Shown here: in pieces, positions 45,026 through 53,180 of the stretch | Layout of the letters: every line of letters begins with the position of its first letter | Position numbering within the stretch: the first letter of the stretch is position 1 | Assembly: GCA_947090525.1 (NCBI GenBank) | Contig: CAMUON010000006.1 | Coordinates: forward strand, 1-64,000 | DNA from: an uncultured Atopobium sp. | GTDB lineage: Bacteria > Actinomycetota > Coriobacteriia > Coriobacteriales > Atopobiaceae | Direction of reading: 5' to 3' | DNA: 64,000 nucleotides | Notes under the pieces: model-generated | What the model saw: the letters and a program-made list of their open reading frames with translations, nothing else | Told to the model about the DNA's origin: nothing | The model's database searches: none | Translations under genes and position numbers: made by a program

Positions 45026-46618
45026 ATGAAATCGGACGATGTGCTTCGATCCTACAAAAAACTCAATAACGATATGTACAACAAACTGGCGAACCAGGAG
45101 ACACAAAGCGCTCTTGGTTCGTTTAGCGTTAATTCGCAATCCAATAGCTACCGGCCTGAGCAGACGGTTTCGGGTAAGCTGACCTTGTATTTTGCGCTGA
45201 CGGCATTTATGACGGTGGTCATTTTGTCTATCGTGCTTGCCGTTGTGTGGGAAGATCAGTTCCAAACCTATACGCGCCGCGGTATGCAGCACATGGCGGA
45301 GAAAATCGCGCTTTCGCTCGGGCGACAGTACGCGCTCGCGGGAGGGTGGAAATCTACCATTATCCGAGGTTCTTCGCTTAATTTGCCCATTCCTTCCGAC
45401 GTAGGCATAGAGATAACTGACGAACATGGCTGGGTCATTTATGGAAATGTTCTCGTAGGCGGAAATCCGGGCGATGTGGTCAATCTCAAAGATCAGGTGT
45501 CGCCTGTGCAAAAGCGGGGAGAGGACTCCAATCAGCCTCCCACCAACGAAAACGCGACGGCCTCTGCCGATATTTTGACGCCCGCTGGAAAATACGCAGG
45601 TAACGTGCGGCTTTGGGCGTTTGGTTCGGAGTCGCTGGTGACCAAGAGCGACGATGTATTTCGTCGAAACTCCTATGGCGCGATTTTGGCGGCAGCGGTG
45701 ATTGCAATTTTGTTCGCCTGCGCACTTTCGTACGCGGCTTCTCACGCCTTTACCAAGCCGATCAAAAAAATAACCTCAACAGCTGCGCAAATTCAAAGTG
45801 GTGACCTTACCGCGCGCACGCATCTCACCGGTACCGATGAAATCGGCCGTTTGGGCGAGACGTTTGATAGCATGGCAAGCGAGCTTGAACGTGATATTAA
45901 GTTTGAACATCGCCTTACGTCAGACGTCGCGCACGAGCTGCGTACACCCCTCATGGCGATGCTTGCGACCGTGGAAGGCATGCAAGATGGCGTGCTTCCT
46001 TCGGATAATGAACATTTTGAAACGGTGGCGCACGAGGTGCGTAGGCTTTCTCGGCTTGTAGATGCTATGTTGCGCCTATCTCGCATAGAAAATGGCACAC
46101 GTGTGCTCAAAATCGAAAAACAAGATGCCGTATATCTGGTAAAAAGCTTAGCGTCCATACAAGAGCCGCTATTTCGCGAGCAAAACTTGCGCTTGCGTTT
46201 TGACGACAAAACTGATAATCACGAGTGCATGGTTGAGATGGATTCGGACCTTATTCGCGAGGCGATTACCAACATCATTTCGAACGCGATGCGCTACACT
46301 CCCGCAGGTGGATGGGTGGTTATTAGCATTCGCAAGAGCAAAACTGAGGCGATTATTTCGGTAAGAGATACCGGCATCGGCATTGCAAAAGAGGATATTC
46401 CGCGTGTGTTTGCCCGCTTCTGGCGAAGTGACGCGAGTAGAGGCCGCGTGTCGGGCGGTTTGGGCATAGGCCTTGCGCTCACCAAAGAAATTATCGACAA
46501 ACACAATGGTAGAATCGCTGTGGAATCTACCCTTGGTAAGGGCACGACCTTTACACTCGCGATTCCTTTGGAGCACGAAGAGAAGAATCACGTAGAAGAG
46601 GGGCACGAGCTCATCTAA
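45026..46618 (+). CDS. Membrane sensor histidine kinase with HAMP domain
   Basis: A 530-residue protein. A cytoplasmic stretch of about 50 residues precedes TM1 (LYFALTAFMTVVILSIVLAVV). An extracytoplasmic sensor of about 140 residues has a PAS-like feel (VGIEITDEHGWVIYGN). TM2 (AILAAAVIAILFACALSYAA) and HAMP follow. The H box is SDVAHELRTPLMAML, the N box ITNIISNAMRYTP, G1 RDTGIGIAKED and G2 GGLGIGLAL. It forms an operon with the response regulator, and the lipoprotein-like gene lies before both. Confidence 0.92.
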   Translation: MKSDDVLRSYKKLNNDMYNKLANQETQSALGSFSVNSQSNSYRPEQTVSGKLTLYFALTAFMTVVILSIVLAVVWEDQFQTYTRRGMQHMAEKIALSLGRQYALAGGWKSTIIRGSSLNLPIPSDVGIEITDEHGWVIYGNVLVGGNPGDVVNLKDQVSPVQKRGEDSNQPPTNENATASADILTPAGKYAGNVRLWAFGSESLVTKSDDVFRRNSYGAILAAAVIAILFACALSYAASHAFTKPIKKITSTAAQIQSGDLTARTHLTGTDEIGRLGETFDSMASELERDIKFEHRLTSDVAHELRTPLMAMLATVEGMQDGVLPSDNEHFETVAHEVRRLSRLVDAMLRLSRIENGTRVLKIEKQDAVYLVKSLASIQEPLFREQNLRLRFDDKTDNHECMVEMDSDLIREAITNIISNAMRYTPAGGWVVISIRKSKTEAIISVRDTGIGIAKEDIPRVFARFWRSDASRGRVSGGLGIGLALTKEIIDKHNGRIAVESTLGKGTTFTLAIPLEHEEKNHVEEGHELI

Positions 46619-46676
46619 GCGGCAGTTTGCGCTGTGTGTAGCGTGCGCGCTGTGTGTGGGGTGCGCAGGGTCGCCG

Positions 46677-48827
46677 CTACTCTTCGCGTGATTTTTGCGC
46701 CTGAGTGGTTGCGGGAAGCAAGGGAAGTGTGTTTCGAATCGTCACCGCAAAAGTAAAACCATTATGTATATAAGCTGCAATAATCGCAGGTAAAAGCCCG
46801 CAAATACCCAAAACTATAAGTGATGTATTAACTATCACGATGCCTTTAAAATCGCTATGGATGCGCTTCATGAGTGCGTCCGAAATGCGACGGGCGTAGA
46901 CGAGGGCTCCGAGCTCAGAGCCAAAGAGCGTGATATCCGCGACCGCTTTTGCGATGTCAGAGGCGTCGCTTAGCGCGACAGATACGTTTGCCTGCGCGAG
47001 AGCAGGGGAGTCGTTGATGCCGTCGCCCACCATGCACACGCGCTCACCTGCTGCTTGATAGCGCTTGATGTAGGAGAGCTTGTCTTCGGGAAGAATTTGT
47101 GCATGCACCTCGTCGATTCCCAGGAGGCCTGCGATTTCCTGAGCGGCTTTTTCGTTGTCACCGGTAAGCATAACAAAACGCTTAACGCCGAGCTTGCGCA
47201 GCGCTTGCAAGGTGTCTTGAGCGCCCGCGCGCAAGGGGTCAGAAATAATGAAGGCAGCGGCAAGCGTCTTTTCGAAGGACATGTAAATGACACTCGGGAA
47301 TCCTTCGATTTCTCGTTTTGCCTGGTCAATCTTTGTATCAATATCGGGCGTGCGCGTAACACCCAAATCTTCGAAGATGAAGCGATGAGAGCCAATGCAT
47401 ACTTCTTTTCCATCGACATGCGTTTTGATGCCGTGCGCAACAACATATTCTACCTGCGTGTGAAGCTCGTCCGAGTGGTCAAGGTGAAGCGCTGCCGCCT
47501 CATCTGTGATGGCGCGCGCCACGCTGTGCGGGAAGTGTTCCTCGATGCAAGCGGCGATGCGAAGGGTTTCTTTCCAGTCAAGATCGCAAAAGCTCAAGAC
47601 GCGCACGAGCTGCGGGCGTGCTTGAGTGAGCGTGCCGGTTTTGTCGAAAACAAAGGTTGTCGCGTCGCTCATAGCTTCGAAAAATTTGCCGCCCTTGACG
47701 ATCATACTGTGTTTAGCTGCTTCGTCCATGGCAGAGGCAATGGCGATGGGCGTAGACAGCTTGATAGCGCAGGAATAATCCACCATGAGGACGCTCAGTG
47801 CGAGCGTAATGCGCCGGGTGAGCGCCAGGAGCACGAAAAAGGCCGCAAAACTGTAGGGCACGAGCGCATCTGAGAGACGCTCGGCGCGAGACTGAGATTC
47901 GGCTTTCATCATAGAGGAGTTTTCGGTGAGGCGGACGATTTCGTCGATGCGCGCAAGGCCGGCTTGCGCATGAACTTCTACTACAACTTCGCCTTCTTCT
48001 ATGGCACAGCCTGCGTAAACGCTGGAACCTGCACGTTTGGTCACGAGATCGGCTTCGCCCGTGAGGGACGCCTCGTTTACAAGGGCATGGCCCTCTACAA
48101 CCTCGCCATCGACGGGGATAACGGCGCCCATGCGCAGGCGGATGAGGTCGCCCCGCTGGATGTTTTTAAGTGCGCAGAGCACGTCATTTCCGTCTTTGAC
48201 CTGCCAAACTTCTTCGCAGCGGTTGATGATGCCCGATTTGAGCGCGAGGTGCGCACGTGCTTCGACGTGGTTGGACACACAGTCGGAGAGCTCAAGCAAA
48301 AACATGATTGTGGCGGCACTTTTTAGTTCGCGTCGCGCGATAGAGATGAGGATGACTGTTGCGTCGAGTACTTCTACCTGCAGTTTTCGGCTCATGAGTG
48401 AGTGGAGGGCGAGTCTGACAAAATGAAGCGCTCGCCAGATGATCCACGCGTAAAAAAGCGGCAGGGGAAGAGGAGTGAGTTTGAAAAAGATCCGCCTGAG
48501 CACGAGGTGGGAAAGGGAATGCGCGAAGTGCATGTTTTCGAAGGAGGCTTCGAGCTCGCAGCTTTTTTTATCGACTCCAGCTTCCTCAATCTTAGGCAAC
48601 TTAAAGATGTTCATCTGCGTGAGCGCTTGTGCAGCTTCTGCAATCGCAGCTTCGCGCGTAACGCGCAGGTATACCGTGGTATTTGCAGGTGCTACGCGAA
48701 CGTCTTCGACATGGGGGAGCTCTTGAAGCGCGTGCGCAAGGCCGCGCGCCTCAGCCTTGGTGAGGTAGGCGCATGCGAGTTTGAGACGCGCTTGTTTTTT
48801 GAATTGCCAGCTAATGCGTACGTTCAT
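46677..48827 (-). CDS. P1B-type metal-transporting ATPase lacking the CPC motif
   Basis: A 716-residue pump. An N-terminal degenerate HMA-like domain (residues about 10-80, without CxxC) is followed by TM helices. The actuator motif is LTGEAD, the phosphorylation site VFDKTGTLT, and the ATP-binding region has SVARAI and GDGINDSPAL. The membrane ion motif reads DYSCAIKLSTP where Cu/Zn/Cd pumps have CPC or SPC, so specificity is not Cu(I) or Zn/Cd-like by this criterion. Related non-CPC pumps are linked to Mn or Fe. The upstream partner is a DUF6110-like small protein, and GGTTAAC repeats lie before that. Confidence 0.85.
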   Translation of the reverse strand: MNVRISWQFKKQARLKLACAYLTKAEARGLAHALQELPHVEDVRVAPANTTVYLRVTREAAIAEAAQALTQMNIFKLPKIEEAGVDKKSCELEASFENMHFAHSLSHLVLRRIFFKLTPLPLPLFYAWIIWRALHFVRLALHSLMSRKLQVEVLDATVILISIARRELKSAATIMFLLELSDCVSNHVEARAHLALKSGIINRCEEVWQVKDGNDVLCALKNIQRGDLIRLRMGAVIPVDGEVVEGHALVNEASLTGEADLVTKRAGSSVYAGCAIEEGEVVVEVHAQAGLARIDEIVRLTENSSMMKAESQSRAERLSDALVPYSFAAFFVLLALTRRITLALSVLMVDYSCAIKLSTPIAIASAMDEAAKHSMIVKGGKFFEAMSDATTFVFDKTGTLTQARPQLVRVLSFCDLDWKETLRIAACIEEHFPHSVARAITDEAAALHLDHSDELHTQVEYVVAHGIKTHVDGKEVCIGSHRFIFEDLGVTRTPDIDTKIDQAKREIEGFPSVIYMSFEKTLAAAFIISDPLRAGAQDTLQALRKLGVKRFVMLTGDNEKAAQEIAGLLGIDEVHAQILPEDKLSYIKRYQAAGERVCMVGDGINDSPALAQANVSVALSDASDIAKAVADITLFGSELGALVYARRISDALMKRIHSDFKGIVIVNTSLIVLGICGLLPAIIAAYIHNGFTFAVTIRNTLPLLPATTQAQKSREE

Positions 48828-48978
48828 GAGTTCCCTTTTGATTGGTGTGTGGAGTGCACTGGGCGCGTGGCACTGGCCGCGCGCGTGGGTGATGCGGGTG
48901 TGCGCGGCTCGGCGCGCGGTGAGGCTGCGCGTGACCTCGCGCTTTACATTGCGCGTGACCAGCGTTTTTACTTACGAT

Positions 48979-49269
48979 TTAGTCGTTTTGTGCCTCTTTG
49001 AGCACTTCAGCGCGAATTTGCGGCTCAAGGGCGTCGAGGCGCTCACGGATGCGCGCGTCAATGCGTGCTTGTTCTTTTGCCTCAACAGACATTTCCTGCA
49101 TTTCGTCAAACAAGGTCTGAAGCTCTTTCGATGCACGATCCGCAACGGCAATGCCGTAAGCACCTGCTTTTACACAGTTTTCGCGAAACGCGCCCTTGCT
49201 TTTGAGGCAAGCTGCGGCGCCCGCAACCAAAAGACCTGCGGTTCCAAGAATCCATTTCGCGTGTAACAT
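48979..49269 (-). CDS. Small DUF6110-like membrane-associated protein
   Basis: A 96-residue protein starting at ATG 49269 (AGGA ribosome-binding site; longer readings from 49368 lack one). One hydrophobic segment (ILGTAGLLVAGAAAC) precedes KSKGAFRENCVKAGAYGIAVADRAS and a charged helix (EMQEMSVEAKEQARIDARI). This resembles my memory of DUF6110, a short protein often next to P-type ATPases (GTAG...K.AKK.Y..... pattern). It is 151 bp upstream of the ATPase on the same strand. Its role is unknown, perhaps accessory to the pump. Confidence 0.55.
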   Translation of the reverse strand: MLHAKWILGTAGLLVAGAAACLKSKGAFRENCVKAGAYGIAVADRASKELQTLFDEMQEMSVEAKEQARIDARIRERLDALEPQIRAEVLKEAQND

Positions 49270-49602
49270 AGTTTTCCTATCTCTCGAGGGTGTGAAGCGC
49301 AAACATGTATTTGTTTGCGGATGTGGTCTCCGCGCGTTTTTTGTATGACCACGCGTTATCTTGAACATAGAGCCTTTCCGGGAAGTTTACAAGCAAGAAT
49401 GATGATTTTCTTTGCACGTGCAGGCGTGTTTTTTTGCGACAGGCGCCCTGAGCTGGACTTTGTATTTCCGCAGGTTAACTAAGGTAAACTCAAATATGGA
49501 GAAAGTAAGTTGGTGGTTAACTTTATATAACTTTTGGAGCAACGGCCGCACATGTGTATCCCCGCGCGCAAGGGCGTGACGGGCTTTCAGCTGCTACCCT
49601 CA
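49270..49602. other. Spacer with GGTTAAC-type repeats upstream of the metal-pump operon
   Basis: No gene is seen in this spacer. AGGTTAACT (49472-49480), AAGGTAAACT (49481-49490) and GGTTAACTT (49515-49523) recur. They resemble half-sites of DtxR/IdeR/MntR-type operators (AGGTTA..CTAACCT) but are not a full consensus. Given the metal pump, a metalloregulator site is plausible. Confidence 0.4.
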
Positions 49603-49777
49603 CGTAGAAAAAAAGGGGTTTTTGTCTACCAAAACATCAAATTTTTAACTATTTTTATTAGTTAAATTCCTTATATCCACAGCTAAAAGCCTTGGACAAT
49701 TTTTTGGGGCTTTGGAGATGGCCGAATTTTGGCCAAAAGTGGCTTAAATTGGTAGACAAAAAGGCAATTTTTTCTAC
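49603..49777. mobile_element. MITE-like palindromic element, copy 2
   Basis: About 175 bp. The termini pair (49603-49630 with about 49751-49777; inner TCTACC/GGTAGA conserved). It shares CTATTTTTATTAGTTAAA and the general layout with copy 1, but has drifted, and the perfect inner stem of copy 1 is lost here. Confidence 0.6.
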
Positions 49778-49907
49778 ACCTGCGCGCGTACGTTATCAAG
49801 CAAGAGTGGATGCGGGTTTACGTGTGTGCTTAAGCTGGTGAGGGCTCCGCGCGAGCCTTTTACGCACAAACCCTTTCCTTACGCGGGGGCTTTTTGCTGC
49901 GCACGCG

Positions 49908-50039
49908 AGCTGAAAACCCTGGTAGAACTCTCACGCAAACGAGGAGGATGTTTTGTGGTAGGCCGTTATGTCTTCGGTCTATCCACAAAACATCCGGTAG
50001 TGAGCGTAAGAGGATTTACATAGGGAATGGTTTTCAGCT
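49908..50039 (+). ncRNA. Candidate structured RNA or palindromic element
   Basis: A nested inverted repeat of 132 nt. The closing stem AGCTGAAAACC/GGTTTTCAGCT (11 bp) encloses a short CTCAC/GTGAG pairing. The terminal hairpin has about 20 bp (49946-49965 with 49975-49995), a 9-nt loop, one bulged T and one G.T pair. The layout, with a closing stem, large asymmetric internal loops and a long terminal stem, is like 6S RNA, but no consensus match is claimed. A mobile palindrome is the alternative. The strand is undetermined; plus is listed by convention. Confidence 0.45.
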
Positions 50040-50060
50040 TCCGCGCGGGCGTAGAAAAAA

Positions 50061-50082
50061 CCAGGCAGCGGGGGCTGCCTGG
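50061..50082 (-). terminator. Terminator of tRNA-Arg
   Basis: A perfect 9-bp stem CCAGGCAGC/GCTGCCTGG with a 4-nt G loop is followed on the minus strand by six T. Confidence 0.85.
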
Positions 50083-50094
50083 CAATCATCAAAA

Positions 50095-50170
50095 TGGTGA
50101 CCCCGATTGGATTCGAACCAACGACACCAGGTTTAGGAAACCTGTGCTCTATCCCCTGAGCTACGAGGCC
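50095..50170 (-). tRNA. tRNA-Arg (anticodon CCT)
   Basis: A 76-nt cloverleaf with encoded CCA. The anticodon loop TTCCTAA gives CCT. The acceptor GGCCTCG/CGGGGTC contains two G.T pairs. Confidence 0.93.
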
Positions 50171-50302
50171 ATGTAGATATATTGTAACACGGCTTGAGTT
50201 ATCTTGAACGCCTGCACTTACTCCTGAGACGCCGTCCGCGTCCTTGCGTGCTTTCAGCGCTTACGCTAGTGCTTGCGCCAGCGTCCGCCTGCTCACAAGC
50301 TT

Positions 50303-50962
50303 CTAGTCCTTCTTGCGAAACGCGCCAAAAATCTTGGACGCAATGCTTTCATCCGCAGGGCGCGCACCTTGATCATTCATAAGAAGTTCGCGGATCTTCT
50401 TGGGTGAAAGCGCAGTTGCACGCGCTTCCGCCGCGCGGCGTATCGGCTTTGCCTTGATCAAATCGTACACAAAGCCCGCGATTACAAACGCATACGCGAG
50501 CACCAACAGCGCCACCTCGAGCATCCCTTCGGGCGAGGACAAATCGCTCATAGCATGCGGTTGCAGATAGTTGATCACCCAGGAAAGGACGATCGAAATC
50601 AAGCCTGCTCCCAGCATGATCCACAACACAGTTTGATAGCGGCGATACTCGGGGTTTTGGTCGAGCAGCACGCGCGTTGCGGCGTAGTGCTGATCGCGCT
50701 TAATGCGCTCCTGCTTGCGTGCCTCGCGGCCTGCACTTGGTTTGAGCAGGGAAGGTTTTGGGCCATGAGATGCGGTTTGCACGCCTTTTGCCTTTTCGCG
50801 CGTCGGTTTTGCACGCGTAAGCGAGCGCTCGAGGGCACCCCGTCGCTCATTCACACGCTTGTCATCCTTAGGCGCTTGTTTTTGCTTTGCGGAAGAAGAG
50901 GGGAGCGTACCTGCCTGAATAGCCTCTTCCTTTGCCTTCTTGATGGTGTCTAACAATGACAT
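50303..50962 (-). CDS. Two-TM protein at the end of the pknB cluster, unknown function
   Basis: A 219-residue protein starting MSLLDTIKKAKEEAIQAG with a long Lys/Arg/Gln-rich cytoplasmic segment (about 1-105). Two TM helices follow (about 110-130 WIMLGAGLISIVLSWVI and 148-168 ALLVLAYAFVIAGFVYDLI). The basic tail includes LSPKKIRELLMND. I do not recognise the family. Co-orientation 160 bp downstream of pknB suggests a role in, or phosphorylation by, that signalling cluster. Confidence 0.6.
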   Translation of the reverse strand: MSLLDTIKKAKEEAIQAGTLPSSSAKQKQAPKDDKRVNERRGALERSLTRAKPTREKAKGVQTASHGPKPSLLKPSAGREARKQERIKRDQHYAATRVLLDQNPEYRRYQTVLWIMLGAGLISIVLSWVINYLQPHAMSDLSSPEGMLEVALLVLAYAFVIAGFVYDLIKAKPIRRAAEARATALSPKKIRELLMNDQGARPADESIASKIFGAFRKKD

Positions 50963-51122
50963 AATCGTTTAACTCCTGATATCTTGTGCCGAATATCTTG
51001 TACTAAAAATTACGTACATGCTGGCGTTTCAAATTCTATTGTAGCCGAATTTTGCGCACGTCGCACGCGCCGGGCCTGCATTGTCTGCACGCGCAGTCGT
51101 GCGCCGTTACGCTCATGGGCTT

Positions 51123-53039
51123 TTAGTTCGAACTCGTCAACTGATCGCCTTTCGAGCCGTTGGATACGGTCAGCGTGACGGTCTTGCCAGGTTTTGCGCG
51201 CTCGGTGAACGAAATCACCGTGTCTTTCGCAGCTGAACTACTGTCTACCCGTCGTACGTTCACCTTGAAGCCCTGGTTTTCGAGCGCTTGCTTCGCGCTT
51301 GAGAGCGAGTCGCCTTTGGAAACATAGCGCGATATGTCTACATCCTCAGCCTTTTTCGCCACGTATATGGTGATCGTGCTGTTCTTTGGCGCTTTGCCGC
51401 TCGCGCTTTGCTTGGTTACGGTGCCTTCTGCCTGTGAGGACTCCACCTTGTTTGAGGTCACTTTAAAGCCTGCTTTTTCGAGTGCGCTCGTAGCATCTGC
51501 CTCGGATTTACCCACGACATTGGGAACATCGACTTCCTCGGCGCCTTTGGAAAGTTGGTAGGTGATCACGTCGCCCGCTTTTGCAGGACTCTTTGCAGCG
51601 GGCGTTTGGGCCGCGATTTTGCCGACTTCTACATCGCTTGAGTAAATGGAATCTCCAGCCTGACTCTTAAGGCCAAGTTTGCTCAAAATCGCTTCTGCTT
51701 CAGATGGAGTCTTGCCCGTGAGATCAGGGACGACGACGTCGGCTGCGGGCTCTTGTCCCTTGGAAACGACGATGTTTATCTGCGTACCTTTTGTGGCCTT
51801 TTTGCCTGCGTCGGGATCTTGATCGAGAACTTTGCCCTTTTCAACCGTAGATGAGTACTCTTCTTTAACGGTTCCTCGCTGGAAAAAGCCAGAATTGTCT
51901 ATTGCCATCAGCGCATCTTGCTGAGAAAGGCCGAGGAGATTGGGGACATCTTTTGTGGCGCCTTGGGATCCAAAAAAGCCTACAACAGCCACAACGAGCG
52001 CTACCAGCACAAGCGCGCCAAGTATCGCCATGCCCACAACTTTTCCTTTGTGTTTGCGCTCGTTTTCGGCGGCAAGCTCCCGTGCCCGTGGCTGCATCTG
52101 CGGCATCGTTGCTCTACCAGCTGGAGCCAGGTGCGGAAGGGCTCGCGTAGACGCTAGAGAAGGCGTTTCTGCCGCGGGCGTCATGTAAGGTAGTACGTTT
52201 GTAGCAGCACTTACCTGCGTAAGCTTCCCTGCCAAATAATCTCTGAGCACGCGCGCGAGCTCATCGGCCGTTTGGAAGCGGGCGCGTGCGTCTTTTTGCA
52301 TGCATTTGAGAATGATGCCCTCAAGCGCGCTGTCTACCTTGGGGTTTCGCTGTGAAGGAGGAATCGGTTCCTCGTTCACCTGCTTGAGCGCAACGGCAAT
52401 CGCGTCGTCGCCGTCAAACGGCACAACACCTGTCGCTGCTTCGTACATCACGATGCCGAGCGAATAAATGTCGGTGGTAGGGCCGAGGGGTTTACCTTGG
52501 GTTTGTTCAGGAGAAACGTAGTGTGCGGTGCCTAGTACGGAATTATCGGTGGTGAGGTGAGAATTTTTTGCGCGCGCGATGCCAAAATCCATGACTTTGA
52601 TATTGCCATCGGGCTGTACCATGATGTTTTGCGGTTTGATGTCGCGGTGAATGATGTCGTGACGGTGCGCGACCGAGAGGGCTTGTGCGATTTGCGATCC
52701 GATTTGCGCGACTTTTTTGCAGTCGAGCGCACCGTGTTTGCGCACGCCGCTTTTGAGATCGGTGCCGCGCAAATACTCCATTGCAATGTAGTAGGTGTCG
52801 GCGTCTTTGCCCCAGTCGTAGACTGAGACGATATAGGGACTCTGCAGGGCAGCCGCTGCTTGAGCCTCCTGTTTGAAGCGCGCCGCGAAGGACGGGTCGC
52901 TTGCGTACTGGGGAAGCATTGTTTTGATAGCAACGCTTCGGCCCAAACGATTGTCAAGACCTCTATAGACGATTGCCATGCCGCCCGTGCCAATCTTGTC
53001 TTGAATGATGTATCTCCCGCCGAGGACTCTATCGGGCAT
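51123..53039 (-). CDS. pknB: PASTA-domain serine/threonine kinase PknB
   Basis: A Hanks-type receptor kinase that coordinates peptidoglycan synthesis and division. The kinase domain (about 10-275) has IGTGGMAIVYRG, catalytic Lys39 (VAIK), HRDIKPQN, DFGIA and a GTAHYVSPEQ activation segment. A juxtamembrane linker and one TM helix (about 330-355) follow. Four extracellular PASTA repeats end the protein (starting near DVPNLLG, VVPDLTG, DVPNVVG and DISRYVS), which bind muropeptides or lipid II in homologues. The 638-residue length is typical. A palindrome GGTGCTAGCACC lies at 53056-53067 in its leader. Confidence 0.95.
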   Translation of the reverse strand: MPDRVLGGRYIIQDKIGTGGMAIVYRGLDNRLGRSVAIKTMLPQYASDPSFAARFKQEAQAAAALQSPYIVSVYDWGKDADTYYIAMEYLRGTDLKSGVRKHGALDCKKVAQIGSQIAQALSVAHRHDIIHRDIKPQNIMVQPDGNIKVMDFGIARAKNSHLTTDNSVLGTAHYVSPEQTQGKPLGPTTDIYSLGIVMYEAATGVVPFDGDDAIAVALKQVNEEPIPPSQRNPKVDSALEGIILKCMQKDARARFQTADELARVLRDYLAGKLTQVSAATNVLPYMTPAAETPSLASTRALPHLAPAGRATMPQMQPRARELAAENERKHKGKVVGMAILGALVLVALVVAVVGFFGSQGATKDVPNLLGLSQQDALMAIDNSGFFQRGTVKEEYSSTVEKGKVLDQDPDAGKKATKGTQINIVVSKGQEPAADVVVPDLTGKTPSEAEAILSKLGLKSQAGDSIYSSDVEVGKIAAQTPAAKSPAKAGDVITYQLSKGAEEVDVPNVVGKSEADATSALEKAGFKVTSNKVESSQAEGTVTKQSASGKAPKNSTITIYVAKKAEDVDISRYVSKGDSLSSAKQALENQGFKVNVRRVDSSSAAKDTVISFTERAKPGKTVTLTVSNGSKGDQLTSSN

Positions 53040-53180
53040 TGCTTCTCCTATCTATGGTGCTAGCACCTGTTCGATTCTGATTGTAAAAGTATTGAGAAAA
53101 AAGATTGTGTGGTAGATCCGGGTCAAAAATTCTGCACATCTTGTGCGCAAAGCTCATGCAATTTAAACAGCGTATGTGGA

